DNA of 64,000 nucleotides from the NCBI GenBank assembly GCA_013397935.1, contig VZRN01004719.1, positions 1,006,978 through 1,070,977 on the forward strand. The letters are read 5' to 3'. How positions within the stretch are numbered: position 1 is the stretch's first letter; each line of letters begins with the position of its first letter. Of this stretch, positions 1 through 12,500 are shown one piece after another. Below the pieces are notes generated by a model, which made no database searches, had not been told where the DNA came from, and saw only the letters and a list, made by a program, of their open reading frames with translations. This DNA comes from Dasyornis broadbenti. Its lineage: Eukaryota; Chordata; Aves; Passeriformes; Dasyornithidae. A program made the position numbers and the translations under genes.

Positions 1-250
1 CGCTCCGCGGGCGGGCAGCGGCGGCCGGGGCGGCCCGTGACGCACCGCGAACGGCCGCGCCTCCGCCAATGAGCGCCGGGGCCGCCCCTTTCTCCGGCGG
101 GGAGCGGCGGTGGGCCCGGGCCCCTTCCTTTTTTTCCATCGCGGTGCCGCCCGCGGGTGGTACTGGCACACGGCAGGCGGCTCGGCCCCGTCCTCCAGCA
201 GAGACCCCGGGCGCACCTCGGCGCCTTCCCCTCCGCGGGCCGCGCTGAGC
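1..250. promoter_or_regulatory. CpG-island promoter region at left edge, gene not in window
   Basis: The first 250 bases are very GC- and CpG-rich, unlike the AT-richer sequence that follows. A CCAAT box lies at 66-70 and a CRE-like TGACGCA at 38-44. No convincing coding exon is visible; the short reading frames here run on into a CR1 copy. In human the gene to this side of HSBP1L1 is SLC66A2 (PQLC1), transcribed away from it, so this may be its promoter or first exon. That assignment rests only on remembered gene order. Confidence 0.5.
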
Positions 251-299
251 TACCGGCCCGGGGCCTGCTCCCCAGGAGTTACGGAAAATTCCATCACGC

Positions 300-568
300 T
301 TCGTGGACAAGGGGGAATGGCTTTAAACTGAAAGGGAGTAGATCTAGATTAGATATTAGGAAGAAATTATTTACCGTGAGGGTGGTGAGGCACTGGAACA
401 GGTTGTCTAGAGAAGCTGTTGATGTCCCATCCCTGGAAGTGTTTAAGGCCAGGCTAGGTGGGACTTCAAGCAATCTGGTCTAGTGAAAGGTGTCCATGGC
501 AGGAAGGTTGGAGCTAGATGGTCTTTAAGGTACCTTCCAACCCAAACCGTTCTGTGGTGATTCTGTGG
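300..568 (+). mobile_element. CR1 LINE 3' fragment
   Basis: This is a typical CR1 3' end in sense orientation. It begins with the 'gacaagggggaatggc' stretch, runs through the 'aggaagaaatt' and 'catccctggaagtgtttaagg' regions, and ends in the 'accttccaaccca' plus 'ttctgtggtgattctgtgg' tail. Only the untranslated tail is present. It lies directly against the CpG island at the window edge, and reading frames across it are not genes. Confidence 0.9.
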
Positions 569-2000
569 CTCTCAGAATTGCACTGGCTGGGGAGAGAAAT
601 TGTGCTTCTTCTACCCAAAGTGACCAAGGAGTCTGCACTGCTGCCGGCACTGGGCTAGCAGAGGACAAGTGTTGCACACAGATGCTGTGAGGAGAATGAC
701 AGCATGGATGCTACATCCACCTCCTTCAGCCATACTAGAAAGGATGGATCATCCACTCTGCATCCAGGTGCTTGCACAGCTGTCCTCAAAGCTTGTGCCT
801 TGGGCTCCCCATAATACTACCCCAGACACTCTTCCTTCTGCCTTGTAAGTGCCCCTGCTGCTCATCCAACAGGTAGGAAATGAGATGGGTTTTCCTGCAA
901 CTGAGTGATGTACTATTTTGTGTAATGTAGCAGTAACTGCAAATGTTTTTCATGAGTCTTAAAGTGGAAAAGGAGCTGAATTAAAAACAGAAATGTCTGG
1001 TTTGGGGCTTTGGAAGCCTTTTGTTTACTTCCTGCATAGCAGCACTTTGCTGAGCGGCAACCATTTCTTCCACTGGGCAAGTTCTTGCAGCACATGAACC
1101 CGCATGTATTTGTCGAAGACATTCTTGGAGTACCATCACACAACCATCCAAAACAGCCTCCTATGTAGATCAGGTGACCAGTGATAACATTGGGACTTAC
1201 CTTTCCTACAAGGAAGTAGCAGCTCTGCTACTTGAACAAAGCTCTGTTCCATTTCACAGACCTGGAAGTTTGATTGCCAAAGTTAAAATACACTGGGTAT
1301 TTTGAATTCTGGTTTTTGGATGAGGATCCTGAAGTTCCTGATTTCAGCGCATCTGACTAATTCAGAGAGAGTATAACAATTAAATTATGTATAAACTGCA
1401 TTATTACAACATATTATTTAATGGCTCATAGTTTGTATATCACTTGTGCATCGTTATCATCAGGCAGTTATGCCAACTTCTTTCTACACTTTCCTTGGAA
1501 GCCCTTAGCACATTATTTTTCCTTAAGCACAAAGGTCTAACCAAGTCTCAAGCTGAAAATAAGAGCAGTCCAGATTAGGAAGCCAACTTTTGTTCATGTA
1601 AATACAAGTATTTTGAGAAATCATGGAGAACTTAGCTTGAGAAAAAAGATATTTTGAAATAATGGTTGCCTACATAGAAGGAACTGCCCAGGGTGGCACC
1701 AGATCTCCAGGTTAGCTTCCAGAATTATTCCAGGATGCTCTTAAGTCTATGCAATAGCAAATTGCGTACAATATTAAGATTCTAAAGTACTCAACTGGAA
1801 ACAGACAATTGCCGTAACTTAGGTTGTTTTCCTTTACTTGCAACTGTAAGGGTAAAAGCTCTGAATTACATGTTTCTGTGTGAACACAATTCAGTTTTGG
1901 TCACTGAAAAATGTCCTAGCTGTTCAGGAGTTAATCCATGGATGTAAGCTAAACTGACCAGTGACACCAGACACTGGGTAGGAGGAGGAATGACAGGTTG

Positions 2001-2028
2001 GCTGAACTCCTCAGGCCGAACTCCTCAG
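2001..2028. repeat. 14-bp tandem duplication
   Basis: Two adjacent copies of a 14-base unit (gctgaactcctcag, then gccgaactcctcag) differ at one base. Confidence 0.8.
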
Positions 2029-3381
2029 GCTGAACAGCTGCTCAAAATCTTGTGCCAGCATCAGGGAGGGATCCTTCAGGTCTCCGGATACTCTAAAAAG
2101 CCAGGGGCAGGGTTTTTTTTGGTAGTGGTACCATCCTGAGGTGCTTGCTGACTCCAGCACAGCATCCTGCCCAGCACATGAACATCTAACCACAGCAGAC
2201 ATGGCAAGACTCCAGCAGAAGAGTGTGCTGGAAGAAATTTATCTAAACCTGGGGTGATAACAGGTGATTGAACAGTGTCTTGCATCATCGAGGAAAGGTT
2301 CCGTAACCTGCAGGTCTGAGTGCAGTCACATAAGAATGAGCCTTGTGAGGCTTCATATCAAAGTAGATTCTTTATCTGGGAGATAGTGACTGAGAGTGAG
2401 GTCAGAAGGACTCATTCTCTTGGTGTAAAAGCAGAGCCTACCCTAGAAACAGTACTGCCTCACTGCCAGACAGAAATCCTCTGTTTAAAGTGAGGAGAAA
2501 AAGAACAGGTGCATTTATTTTTCCACACAGACTGGCAAAATTCCCCCATTAACAAAAAAAAACAACAAAAAAACCCCACCTCTATTTGCTAGAACTACAT
2601 TACCCATTCAGAAAACAGAAGCAGGCAAAAGTTTCACGCCAGATCGTTGAAGACTAAATTAATCTTTTTAGGACATGTGTTGTAGGAGAATTGAAATTGA
2701 TTATGAGAGCAGCTCTAGCCACCTAATTATGAGCTAGCTTCTAGCAGTTAACATTTTGGTGGCAACAGTCCCCAAACCTCCAAACATAACGAGAACTTTG
2801 ATTTATTCTAAATTAAGAAATCTGATAAGAAATGTTCCTGTAGTATCTTTGGATATGGTTTAAGCAAGCTGAAAGTTGTGAACAGACATGGGATGTTTTC
2901 AAAGGGCTTTTAACGTTGGTAGAGGTAGTAAAAATTATTATATAAGGTTTAGTTTTTGCAAATAGATCCACTGACTTAGTAAGCAGAGCCCCATTTCTAC
3001 AAGTGGCTCCATATGGCCATTTCCTATCAGGACAACACTGGGACCAACAGGACATAGGAATCGACCACCCAAGCTGGACTAGTTTCAAAATAAGCCTTAG
3101 CTACTTCTTTGCAGTTTTTTACAGGAGGAGGAGGAAGACAGCTGTTGGTGCTTCACTTGTAGTTACTGCAGTAGCAAAAATAGCAGATTGCTGCCAGTCT
3201 CCCAGCCAGTCTGTTGTCCGGTCAATTGATTTTGAAAGATGAGTATTAAAACTATTTTAAATTCTGCATTAGAGAAATGCTGTTGCATGGAAGCAAGCAT
3301 AGGAAGCCATAGGCTAAACTGCAGATAAACTCTAAGTTACTCCTTGAACACATTGCACAATAAATGTTGTCATAAGGATAA

Positions 3382-3424
3382 AGCCAAATTCCCTTCAATT
3401 TGGTAGCCAAATTCCCTTCAATTT
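3382..3424. repeat. 23-bp tandem duplication
   Basis: A 23-base unit beginning agccaaattcccttcaattt is followed directly by a second copy matching for 20 bases, probably a recent slippage or short duplication. Confidence 0.85.
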
Positions 3425-4118
3425 TCACGTCATACATCTCATTCTACAACTACAGCCATGGGCAGATTAAAAAGAAATATTCACTGTACTGTTCATAAAA
3501 CAAGTAAATGGGTCTTAAGTGCTATGAAATTGGCCATTCCTACCATAATGTATTATCACTAACTCTGCTGTCCTCTTGTCTCTGTTTTTTGATTTTTCTA
3601 AAGCAACCCCACTGCAACTGGTAGCAGAAGCTACCTCCTGACTCTTTCTAGCACTGGTGAGCCCCAGTTTTGGCAGCTGATGGACAGAATCAAGCTAGCG
3701 TTAATGGGAGGTACGGTTTTATTGCACATCTTCACCACTTTTCATTTCTCCTTCTACGCTGGTCTTTGCAAACAGAACATAATCACTAGTGGAACACCCA
3801 TCAGCATGCAGAGGAATGCCCTCTCCACTTCCAGGGAGGAGCTCTGACAAATTGTGGAAGCCTACAAGCTCATCCCTGGGCAGTAGTCACATGCTTTGCA
3901 CAGCGCAGCAGGAACCAGGACCATTCAGGCTGGATGATTAGACTGCTCTCTGTACTTGGACTGCTACCATCTCCACAGACAAATGGAGAAAAAGTCCTAA
4001 AGCAAACATGCCAGAGCAGGAATCAGCCTGACAGCTGGCAGAGATACATGAACCCTTCTTCAAATCATTACAGCTTTGTAAACAATGGGCAAAGTTCAGA
4101 GTGGGGAAATAAACAAAC

Positions 4119-4186
4119 AGCAGTCCTGGTTCAACTTCTTACCTGAGTAAGCAGCTACACAGGTAAGAAGTTGAACCAGGACTGCT
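4119..4186. repeat. Perfect 27-bp inverted repeat (hairpin)
   Basis: The left arm 4119-4145 and right arm 4160-4186 are exact reverse complements, separated by a 14-base spacer (4146-4159). The match stops abruptly at both arm ends. No coding exon or known mobile element was recognised around it. It would form a very stable DNA or RNA hairpin. Confidence 0.95.
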
Positions 4187-4762
4187 TAACCCACAGCCTG
4201 CTCTTCTGTCAAACAGGTCCAGCTGGCTACAAGCATTTCTTCCCCACCTGCTCTTGGGATGCTTTTGTTGTGTCCCGTGGCCTCAAGGTCACCTCAGCAG
4301 CTGGCTGCAGCAGAGGAGCCTGTTGGCAGCTCCCATTCCACCTGTGTATCCTTGCCTGCGTCCAACAATGCAGCCAGAAGTTCTCACCTCGACAACTGTC
4401 AGGAGTAGAGTTGCTTTCTCTTAAGAAAATATGTAATAGAGGAACATCTTCACAAATGGGATCTGCACAGTGTGCCATGGGAAAATACCATGCAGACTCC
4501 CACTATCTGCTGAACCAATGCATGGTGCTCAGCATCAGAAGGGACATAAGGTCTTCAAGATCCAGATTCCTCTATTAAACCAGCTATTTTATTAAGGTGC
4601 TTTTTGTTGGACCTTTCTTGATGTGATGCAGAAAGAGCCCTGCACCATCTCCCTCTCTCATGCGCTTCACCCCTCCCAGGGGCAAAATGCTCGTTAATTA
4701 TAGGATTAACTGTGTTCGAAAAGAAGCTGCTGATACCGGAGAGCGAGATGGGAAAGAGGGAG

Positions 4763-5299
4763 TGTGGTGGGTTGATCCTGGACAGCAGTGAAGCCCCCAC
4801 TGCCACTTGCTCACTCGCTCCTTCCTGCAGGATGAGGGAGAGAATCAGCAGGGTGAAACCATGGGTTGACATAAAGTTAGTCTAGCAGTGAATAAAAAGA
4901 ACAAAAATAAGTGGTGTAAAGGCAACCACACACCACCTCCCACTAACAGACCGATGCCCAGCAGTCTCCGAGCAACAGTTACTTTGGAAGAAACTTCCCG
5001 CCCCCAGCCTGGTTTTATTGCTGAGTGTGATGGTATGTGGTCTAGCATGTCCCTTTCATCAGGTGGGGTCAGCTGTCCTGGCTGCTTCCCCTTCCACCCT
5101 CTTGTGCACCCAGCCTATTTGCTGCTCTGGGAGGGTGGAGTGAGAAACAGAGTCAGCCTTGATGCTGTGTGACCACAGTTCAGTGACAACTAAAACACGG
5201 GTGTGCTGCCAGTGCTGCTTTGGTCACAAATCAAACACAGCACCATAAGGGCCACTATGGAAAAAGCTAACTCCATCCCAGACAGAGGCAATACAGGAC
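4763..5299 (+). mobile_element. Solo LTR of an avian endogenous retrovirus (ERVL-like)
   Basis: The element starts with 'tgtggtgggttgatcctgg', the usual opening of a common avian LTR. It carries the family's internal stretches, such as 'gtcagctgtcctggctgctt' and the 'gagggtggagtgagaaacag' region, and ends near 'gccactatggaaaaagctaa' followed by 'ctccatcccagacag'. There is no gag, pol or env on either side, so it is a solo LTR. The right boundary is approximate and no target-site duplication was confirmed. Confidence 0.75.
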
Positions 5300-8200
5300 G
5301 TGAAATGCAATTTGGGAAATCCTTAAATTGGCTTTATCTCTGAAGAATGTGTGAGGGTGCAAACGCAGTGTCTAAAGTCTCAGGAAAACTATTCCTAGCC
5401 TGCTCTGACTCATTTTCTCTCTCTTTTGATGAAGCTGTGGCGTAGATTGGAAGCAGAGAGAGAAAAGAAAAATGATAGAGAAACTACTACAGCTTCATCG
5501 TGATTCAAATACCACCAGGTTACCTGGAGTCAGTAGCATTACAGCACCCAAACTGTTTTTTCTTTCTCTGTTCTAGGACAAGGACAAAGTGCTTCTGGTG
5601 GCATTTACACACCATAGTACACACCTGGCTTGTTTCTGTTAGATAAGCTCAGCATCTCTGGTACACTTAAAAACACAACAAAACTAAATTTATGCTCTCT
5701 TTACCATGCGCAAAGAGTGCAGAATGGGGAAAGAAACCCCAAAGACCAACTTTATTTTAAGAATAACACTTGAGGCCAAGATAATAATCTAGATGACACA
5801 GACATAAACACTGCAGGCTGATTTTTCTGAAACCCCAAGGAGCTGCAGTTACAGCTGCTTTTGACTAATACAGCATCCATCCCAGAGAGAAAATGAACAT
5901 CCTCGTGTGCCTGCTGAGCCCCTCTGGCCAGCCCCAAAAGTGAAAGCAGCCTTGAGGGCCTGTGCCACTGCACCCCTTCCCCAGTTGTGGAAGGCCAAGT
6001 CTCCAGGGCTCTTGTGCTCAGCTGACACTTGTGCTACCTGTGCTGCCAGGGTTCCTTGGCACCCTCTGGCCCCTATATGTCCTTATAATTTCACACCGCT
6101 TTTGCCAGGCATGCTTGGAATATGCACCCAAATGTCTCCTGCTGGCAAACACCATGTGGAACACTAAATGGAGCTGGGGTGGGAGGACCTCCTACAGCAT
6201 CCAAGCTGCATAAAATATCTGTCATAACTCTTAGCACCTCCCCTCTGCCACAAATGTCTCACAGAAGAAGCAGGCAGGCCATTGCCAGTCAAGGTTTCAG
6301 TCTTAAGAGTATATTTGCAAAAGATCTTTGTTTCAGATGAGAAAGGGCAAGATTTATTTCCCAACAAAAAAAGTGCCAAAGAATCAGATTACCATACCCT
6401 TGGCTTTTTTTATTAGTCATTTCTCACTGACCCATGCATCTGTTAGAGCATGTGTCCTACACCTGATGTTCCCCAGTGTTATTACTCACATTTGCTCAGA
6501 TCCACTCATATTTTATGCAACCATACTAAGCGCTTCCACTAATTCAAAGTGAATTTAAAGCGCCTGTGCCAGGAAAACACTCCAGTTGCCTTCTCTGGGA
6601 AAAATTGTCTCTGAAGCTGCAAGGAAACATTAGCATTCAATGCAGTTTGCCCACAGGAAACTTTACCCACAGTTCTTTACACCGTCTAGAAATGCAAAAT
6701 GTGCACTTTCAAATTAACCACTCCCTCCTTTGCCCAGCTTCCAGCTTCTTCAGCACAGGCTCTCTTCATGAAATATTTTAGAAAAATACTCTCCATCACA
6801 CACTGCACCATATGCCATGTTTAATATCTATGTACAACATACACATTCTGCTCTGGACCACGAGGTCCCTGGAAGAGAGCCACACCAGGCTGTGGCATCT
6901 GAACACATGAGGTCAGCTCACTGTGCTTGTGCCACAGGGGCTGCCCATCCTGCCCTCATGGCAGAGCCTCGCCTGTTACACGCTGTTTTTCTTCAAGGAA
7001 ACTCCTCTGAGCATGTGTAAGGAACAGGGCCACAGAGTGGTTTGAACACAGCCCCCAGATGCAGTGTCAGGCATGCCAGCAGCAGGCCACCAGCCAGAGG
7101 AACAGACCCTGCTCCCTCTCCCACCACGGACAAACACTTCGAGCTCCCTGCTGCAGCCTTTTAGGAGGGAAACTGCGTGGTGAATACTCCTTCACCCTCA
7201 CTATCCAAAGACAGTGGAACAAGGCTGGAGCAGAAAAAAGTGTGGGAAGCAACATCTCTTACCAGCCATGTCTGGGAAACATAGCTGGAGATTTCTGGAT
7301 CACCACATAATAATTCAGTCAACAGCAGCTAGGTGGGTGATTTCACACAGCCATGAATTACACACAGCTCTTCACAGAGCCAAGGGAGGCCACCACCACA
7401 CCAGCCTCTGCAGTCACCTTTCTGCTGCTCCTGCATTTATCCCCAGTGCAAAACACAGGGAAAACTACACCCTTGTTCTGTTACAGCTACTTAGCAATAC
7501 ATGATGCCCACAACACACACTGAACTTCTGATCAAGATTATCTTTAACCCTGTCAGTTTTCTTTCTGGAGAAACTTGCAGAAAGGGGCTGCCTGAAAATT
7601 TTCACAATAAGGGGATTTGTGAGCAGCAGTCCTAAAATAGAACACTTTTGTTAAAGGCAGAGCACCTCCATCAGGGATCAGGTTTCCCAATGACTGGAAT
7701 TACCCTTTTCAAAGATACAGAACCTGAAATTTGAACCATGAGCAAATACCCAAGCTTTTAATATTCACCTCAAATGACTTTGTCTTTTAAAGGAGCACCA
7801 GTTGTCAGACACCACTGACCCGAATGCCTTTTCCCCTGCCTGAGGCATTTGCATTTCACTCACCATGTCTTTTCATATTTTTAAATAACAACTTGTTACT
7901 TCCACTGATGTTACCATATGAAAGAAAAGTGATGCCTTCACCAGGAAGTATTCCAGTGGAACAAGCTTTCAGTGAACTGCATCATGCTGAATCAAGAGAT
8001 CTGGTAAATGTTAAAGTTTGCTGCAAGAACCATCAGCACCATTTTGGATTGCTGCATATAAAAGCTGATGACCTAGCAAAGCCAGTTGGTTTTTTCTGCA
8101 CATTGTGTCCCTCTGAATCACGACTGCAAAGTGACACAAGAGAAGCTACCTGAGAGGAAAGGACCAAGCACAGCATGACTCAAAGACCCAGCCCTACAAT

Positions 8201-11140
8201 TTGTTCCATGGTTAGAAACACTATGATCGTGGTTCAAGAACTAGCTTGTACCTAGCCCTTTTTTCTTCTGAGAAAACTTTTAATATTGACAATGCCTCTG
8301 CCAGGAAGGAAAAAAAGCAAACCCACAAAATTTGCAGTGCCATTTGCATCATGCCTTCTGATCTGCAGTCAAACAAGCTGCCATGTTGGCCCAGGAACAC
8401 TTGCCTCCTTGTCTCCTTCCAGGACTAAACTTCCTGGGTTTTTTCTTACCACACATGTAATAGTAGACTTCTCTTTGAGATGTCCTCTCTCTGACCTCAC
8501 CTGCATTCCAAAGCAACCCTGAGCCAGACACGCTTGGAGTATGTGACCGGAGGATTCCTTACCCCTGCTATATAAAGCATTATTTGTCAGCAAAGAAGAG
8601 GGAAGGGAGTCTATATAACATCCAAACAGCAAGAGTAATGTATTTCAACAGTTCTGTCTCTCCACACCACAGGCTTTTACAGCATGGCAGTGAACTTGGA
8701 GCTCGGGTCTTATAAATGTTTAAACATGCTTTTATTTCCTGTCCTGCTACCCTGACTTCTCCTTCCAGCAGTGGAGGGACTGGAATTTCCCTAGGAAAGA
8801 GCAAGAGAAACATGCTTTGGATACCATTTCAGCACACACTGTGAAAAGTTCACAGCACAGGTCTGCAATACGGAAATAGGATGGAAGCAGATGGCACCCC
8901 AGCCTCGAGGTCACCCTATTTTTTATTTTTACTTCATGTTCTTCATACCAAGAAGACATATTTAGACTGAATGTGACTAAAGTCTAAGCTTTTTACTGAA
9001 AGAAAGTAGCATAGAAAATGCTATGGCATGGGAAAAGAATTTATGTTGTCAAATCTTCTCTTTTGCTCCTTTCTCAAACCCTCTCAGGACCTGTTTTTGT
9101 ACTCATTGCCAAAATGAACTTCTTGTTATCCTTTTAGTAAATTAAGCATTCTTATTGCAGTAAATACTCTTATGAGCATTGGTGGTTTACTGGTTCTCAG
9201 CTAATCCTCTGCTTTTGAAACAAAACGAAACGGTCTTTTCACAGTTTCCCTTAGTCCGTGGGTGTATGCCCAACATGGACTATGCTTTTAAAATATGGCT
9301 CACCTTCCTTCCCCAGATTTCAGACCCTGGAAATGTATGCAACAGCTCAACTCTGAACTTCTAAGCCCTCTGAGAAGGGAGAGATTAGAGGACAGCAGAG
9401 CAAACCCGAGCATGCTGGTTCTATTATAAGTAAATTGATTGTTAAGCAAAGTCTGTTTGGTCTTGTCCTTTGTCTCTTCTATTCTTAGGCTTTCTGAACT
9501 TTGGAACTTTTCCATGACCACTTTTAGCTTTAAAGACACTTCCACTTTTATTTCATAAACCCAGCTGTGCACCATTGGCCTAATTCAGCTCCAGATCTGA
9601 ATTAAGAGGGCCATTCACATTAGCAGCAGAACCCACGAAGAACCAGATTTTTGAAGGGGGAAATGCATGGTGAAATACTTCCTTGTCTCTTTCACACTTC
9701 TAATTGCCTGTCCTTCATTGCTGTGCCAGCTGGATACTATTATTTTTTTTTGTTGTTCTGACCACACTGACCTACCTTACAAAACTGAGGATCTAATTAC
9801 AGAAAGTCTTTATCAAGTCATGCCTGTTTTCAGTTGAACTCTAACCTGGCCGTTGCTAATATGTGGCACTACAAAGATGTAGTGGAATTCCTGCAGATTG
9901 TTTGGCTGCCTAATGCTTGCTTCTCTGTATTTCCAGCTGGTTCTTTATCCTTGCAAGCTCTTCACTACAAATAGGACTCCATGGCTTTGTTAAGATAACT
10001 GGACACGAGCAGACAGAGCCACTTCGACTGCCTCTGGGGAAAAATACTGCTGCGTGAGAGGGCAGCTTTTGTAGCTCTTCTGGAAGGAGGGAAAACCAGG
10101 AAGACTATGGCTGTTACCAGAAGTAAAAATGCAAAAATAGTATAGCTCTACTACCTAGCCGTAAGGGAAAGAAGATTTATTATTGACGAATAAATGGGTA
10201 AGAAGCACCAATTGTTCTTTATTACTTATGCAACAGAACAAAAAAGCTATGTAGTTGAAGCTGGTGGCTACATACAAAAGTAAAGCCTATCTACATGCAT
10301 AATGTTGTTCACCTTGTTTTATCTAGCAGCTTTCTAGAGCAGTAACACTGCTAGAGCACTCAAGCTTTGCAAAACTGGCTTGATTTTTCTTTCTATAAGG
10401 AGAACAACATGCCTAAGTGGGAAGATAAGGTTGTACAGAGAAGCCACAATTATGGAAAGCAGGCAGCAGTGCAGAGGTTGGCTTTGATGCTTTGATGCCA
10501 GAATTTCACCTCAGAGATTAACACATCCTCCCAAATGAAGTGGGGAAGGTCAAGAAGGAAAACAATTAAGTTTATTAATAAAGTTTCTAAGTGGTAAGCT
10601 TACAGCAACTGAAGTCATGTCTGACTCAGAAATTCCTCGTGGATGAAGGCACATTTGGCATATCTATAAAGTAATTGACTATGTTAATTTATTGCCCAAC
10701 AGAGATATGCTCCTAATCATATGGACACCTTACACTGAAAACCTCTTTATTTACATCAGGCAACAGTCTCAGCATCCAGGTCATCTGCACAAACAAGAAG
10801 ACACCTCTGCAATAGCTGCACCAGGAGCTTTTTACACTGTTCAGTCCAATAGCCAGGGATGACCTAGATGCTGGTACCGCTGCAAGAGGCACCGTGCGAG
10901 TCTTGCTGATGCCTTTGGTGTTGTCTCGCTCGACACTGCAGTGCAAGGAACTTCAACCACCACGGTATTCGTACCGCTCCATCTCACAAATCTAATTACA
11001 CGGGGAAAAGGAAACAAACCTTAAAGAAAAGAAAAAAAAAAATGTAAGACCTCTAGAGATCAAACCTCGACATCCGTATTTAGTTACTGCCGTGCGGAGT
11101 TAGCTTTTTCGGTAAATAAAGGCTTAGTACTTAGCGATTC
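5300..11140. other. Gene-free interval
   Basis: About 5.8 kb with no supported exon, RNA gene or clear transposon. All reading frames are under about 110 codons, lack family features and do not form a consistent exon series. It may contain upstream regulatory sequence of the flanking genes, but nothing specific is visible. Confidence 0.5.
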
Positions 11141-11409
11141 CCCAGCACCCTGCGGGGCCTCTCCCGCCTGCCTGTCGGTGCNNNNNNNNNNNNNNNNNNN
11201 NNNNNNNNNNNNNNNNNNNNNNNNNNNNNNNNNNNNNNNNNNNNNNNNNNNNNNNNNNNNNNNNNNNNNNNNNNNNNNNNNNNNNNNNNNNNNNNNNNNN
11301 NNNNNGGAGCGGGGCCAGGCTGGCAGCCCTGGCTGCGGGGCACTGCGGGGCTCCTGTACGGCCGAGGCCCCTGCCTTCTGCTTCCCCTGTCTTTATTTCT
11401 CCCCCGCAG
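11141..11409 (+). promoter_or_regulatory. HSBP1L1: GC-rich 5' region of HSBP1L1, mostly lost in a gap
   Basis: Sequence on both sides of the 124-base N gap (11182-11305) is GC-rich, and a 'ctttatttctcccccgcag' acceptor follows at 11391-11409. The HSBP1L1 promoter and its first coding exon (start codon and N-terminal residues) most likely sit in or beside the gap. No start codon can be assigned. Confidence 0.5.
11182..11305. other. Assembly gap (124 N)
   Basis: Run of N in GC-rich sequence; probably hides the HSBP1L1 start exon. Confidence 1.
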
Positions 11410-12500
11410 GCGGAAAATCTGCTCAGCCGGCTGCAGGAGAATTTTCAGGCTCTGACGGAAAAGTTAACGCTGAGAAATATCCTCTTTGGAACGGGGGGTA
11501 CCCGTCCCGCCGCAGAGATTTCGGATGCCGGGGCTGGGGCCCCCTGCGCGCTGGTGGGTGCGGGCGGGATCTTTCCTTCTAATAGCGGGATGGGCTTCTT
11601 TCTTAAAGATCCAATTAGAGTGTAATGAGTGACGTGGCTAAACACTTACGATGTAAAGACACCTGATTTCTCTCCCCCGCCCCCAGCCTGCTTATATATC
11701 CCTTTCTCTAAGAAGGAAATCCTAAAAAATGTTTTACTACAAGTAGCGAGGTGTGCAGCAATTCTGGCTTACAAGTAAAAGAAGCATCGAATTATGTGTA
11801 AATATTCTGAAGGTGCATTTAAAAAAGCATCCGCCTTCAAAAGTGCAACTCAAATCAGCCACTGTTGGCTGGTTTAAAAGCAGCTGTCAGCCTCCTGAGC
11901 ATGACAAGGTGAGCCCTCAAAAAAAGAAAATAAGACCTGAAGGGGCTCTGAGCTTTCTTATTACATGTACTTACAGAAACTACCTCTGCTTTCTGAAGCA
12001 TTTATTACATTTTGCATTTTTTTCAGAACCTTGATCTTTCAAGAAGCAGCTGCTTCCTGAATAATGTATTAGTGGCACTCATATTCTGACTGTGTAGGTT
12101 TCTGTATGCTATCACCTAAACCAGTTCCTCAAAAATAAAACAATCTCTTAGACAGAAAACACTCCAGTTCACTCATGGGTATTTGTAAAGACTTTTGATA
12201 CTAAGAATTTGAATTTATCTATCACAAGAGAATGTGGGATTGTGTTCTAACAATGCCACCTTGTGCATTCTTCATCTTGCATTAAATGTGAATAAGGGGA
12301 AGAAAGCTGCTTGTTCTTATTACAGAAGAAAAAATCTGTAAAACTGTAGAATTCTGATTTATAAGTAAGTTATCTTTAACTTTTTACTGGAAGAAATGGG
12401 CGAGCGCATCAGTGACCTTGAGAAGCGTGTTGCTGACCTGACGACAGAGGCTGGGGTAGAAAATGGCAACGAAGAGTTGAGAATAAAGACACATACTTAA
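11410..12500 (+). CDS. HSBP1L1: HSBP1L1, heat shock factor-binding protein 1-like (5' partial)
   Basis: The exons are 11410-11476 (22 codons plus one base) and 12388-12500 (36 further codons and TAA). The first encodes AENLLSRLQENFQALTEKLT..R and the second continues MEEMGERISDLEKRVADLT and ends AGVEN...RIKTHT. This is the short HSBP1-family coiled coil, with heptad hydrophobics throughout, and the human paralogue has the same LR-MEEMG junction. HSBP1 trimers bind heat-shock factor 1; the job of the L1 form is less clear. No GT donor gives this protein. The intron instead begins ATATCCTCTTT and ends TTTTTAC, after a branch-like ATCTTTAAC, so it looks like a U12 AT-AC intron. The first exon is missing, probably in the gap at 11182-11305. 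The gene lies tail-to-tail with TXNL4A. Confidence 0.88.

Larger units (their letters stand above)
569..4118. other. Gene-free interval
   Basis: No exon, RNA gene or recognisable transposon was found. Reading frames are short with no family resemblance. Two small tandem duplications occur: a 14-bp unit at 2001-2028 and a 23-bp unit at 3382-3424. Confidence 0.5.

Noticed and set aside
157..483. 108-codon plus-strand frame
   Set aside because: It runs from the CpG island into a CR1 3' fragment and its C-terminal part is CR1 text.
11477..11500. GT donor in ggggggtaccc as the end of the HSBP1L1 exon
   Set aside because: It would add NILFGTG and destroy the conserved LR-MEEMG junction; the ATATCC/AC pair fits better.
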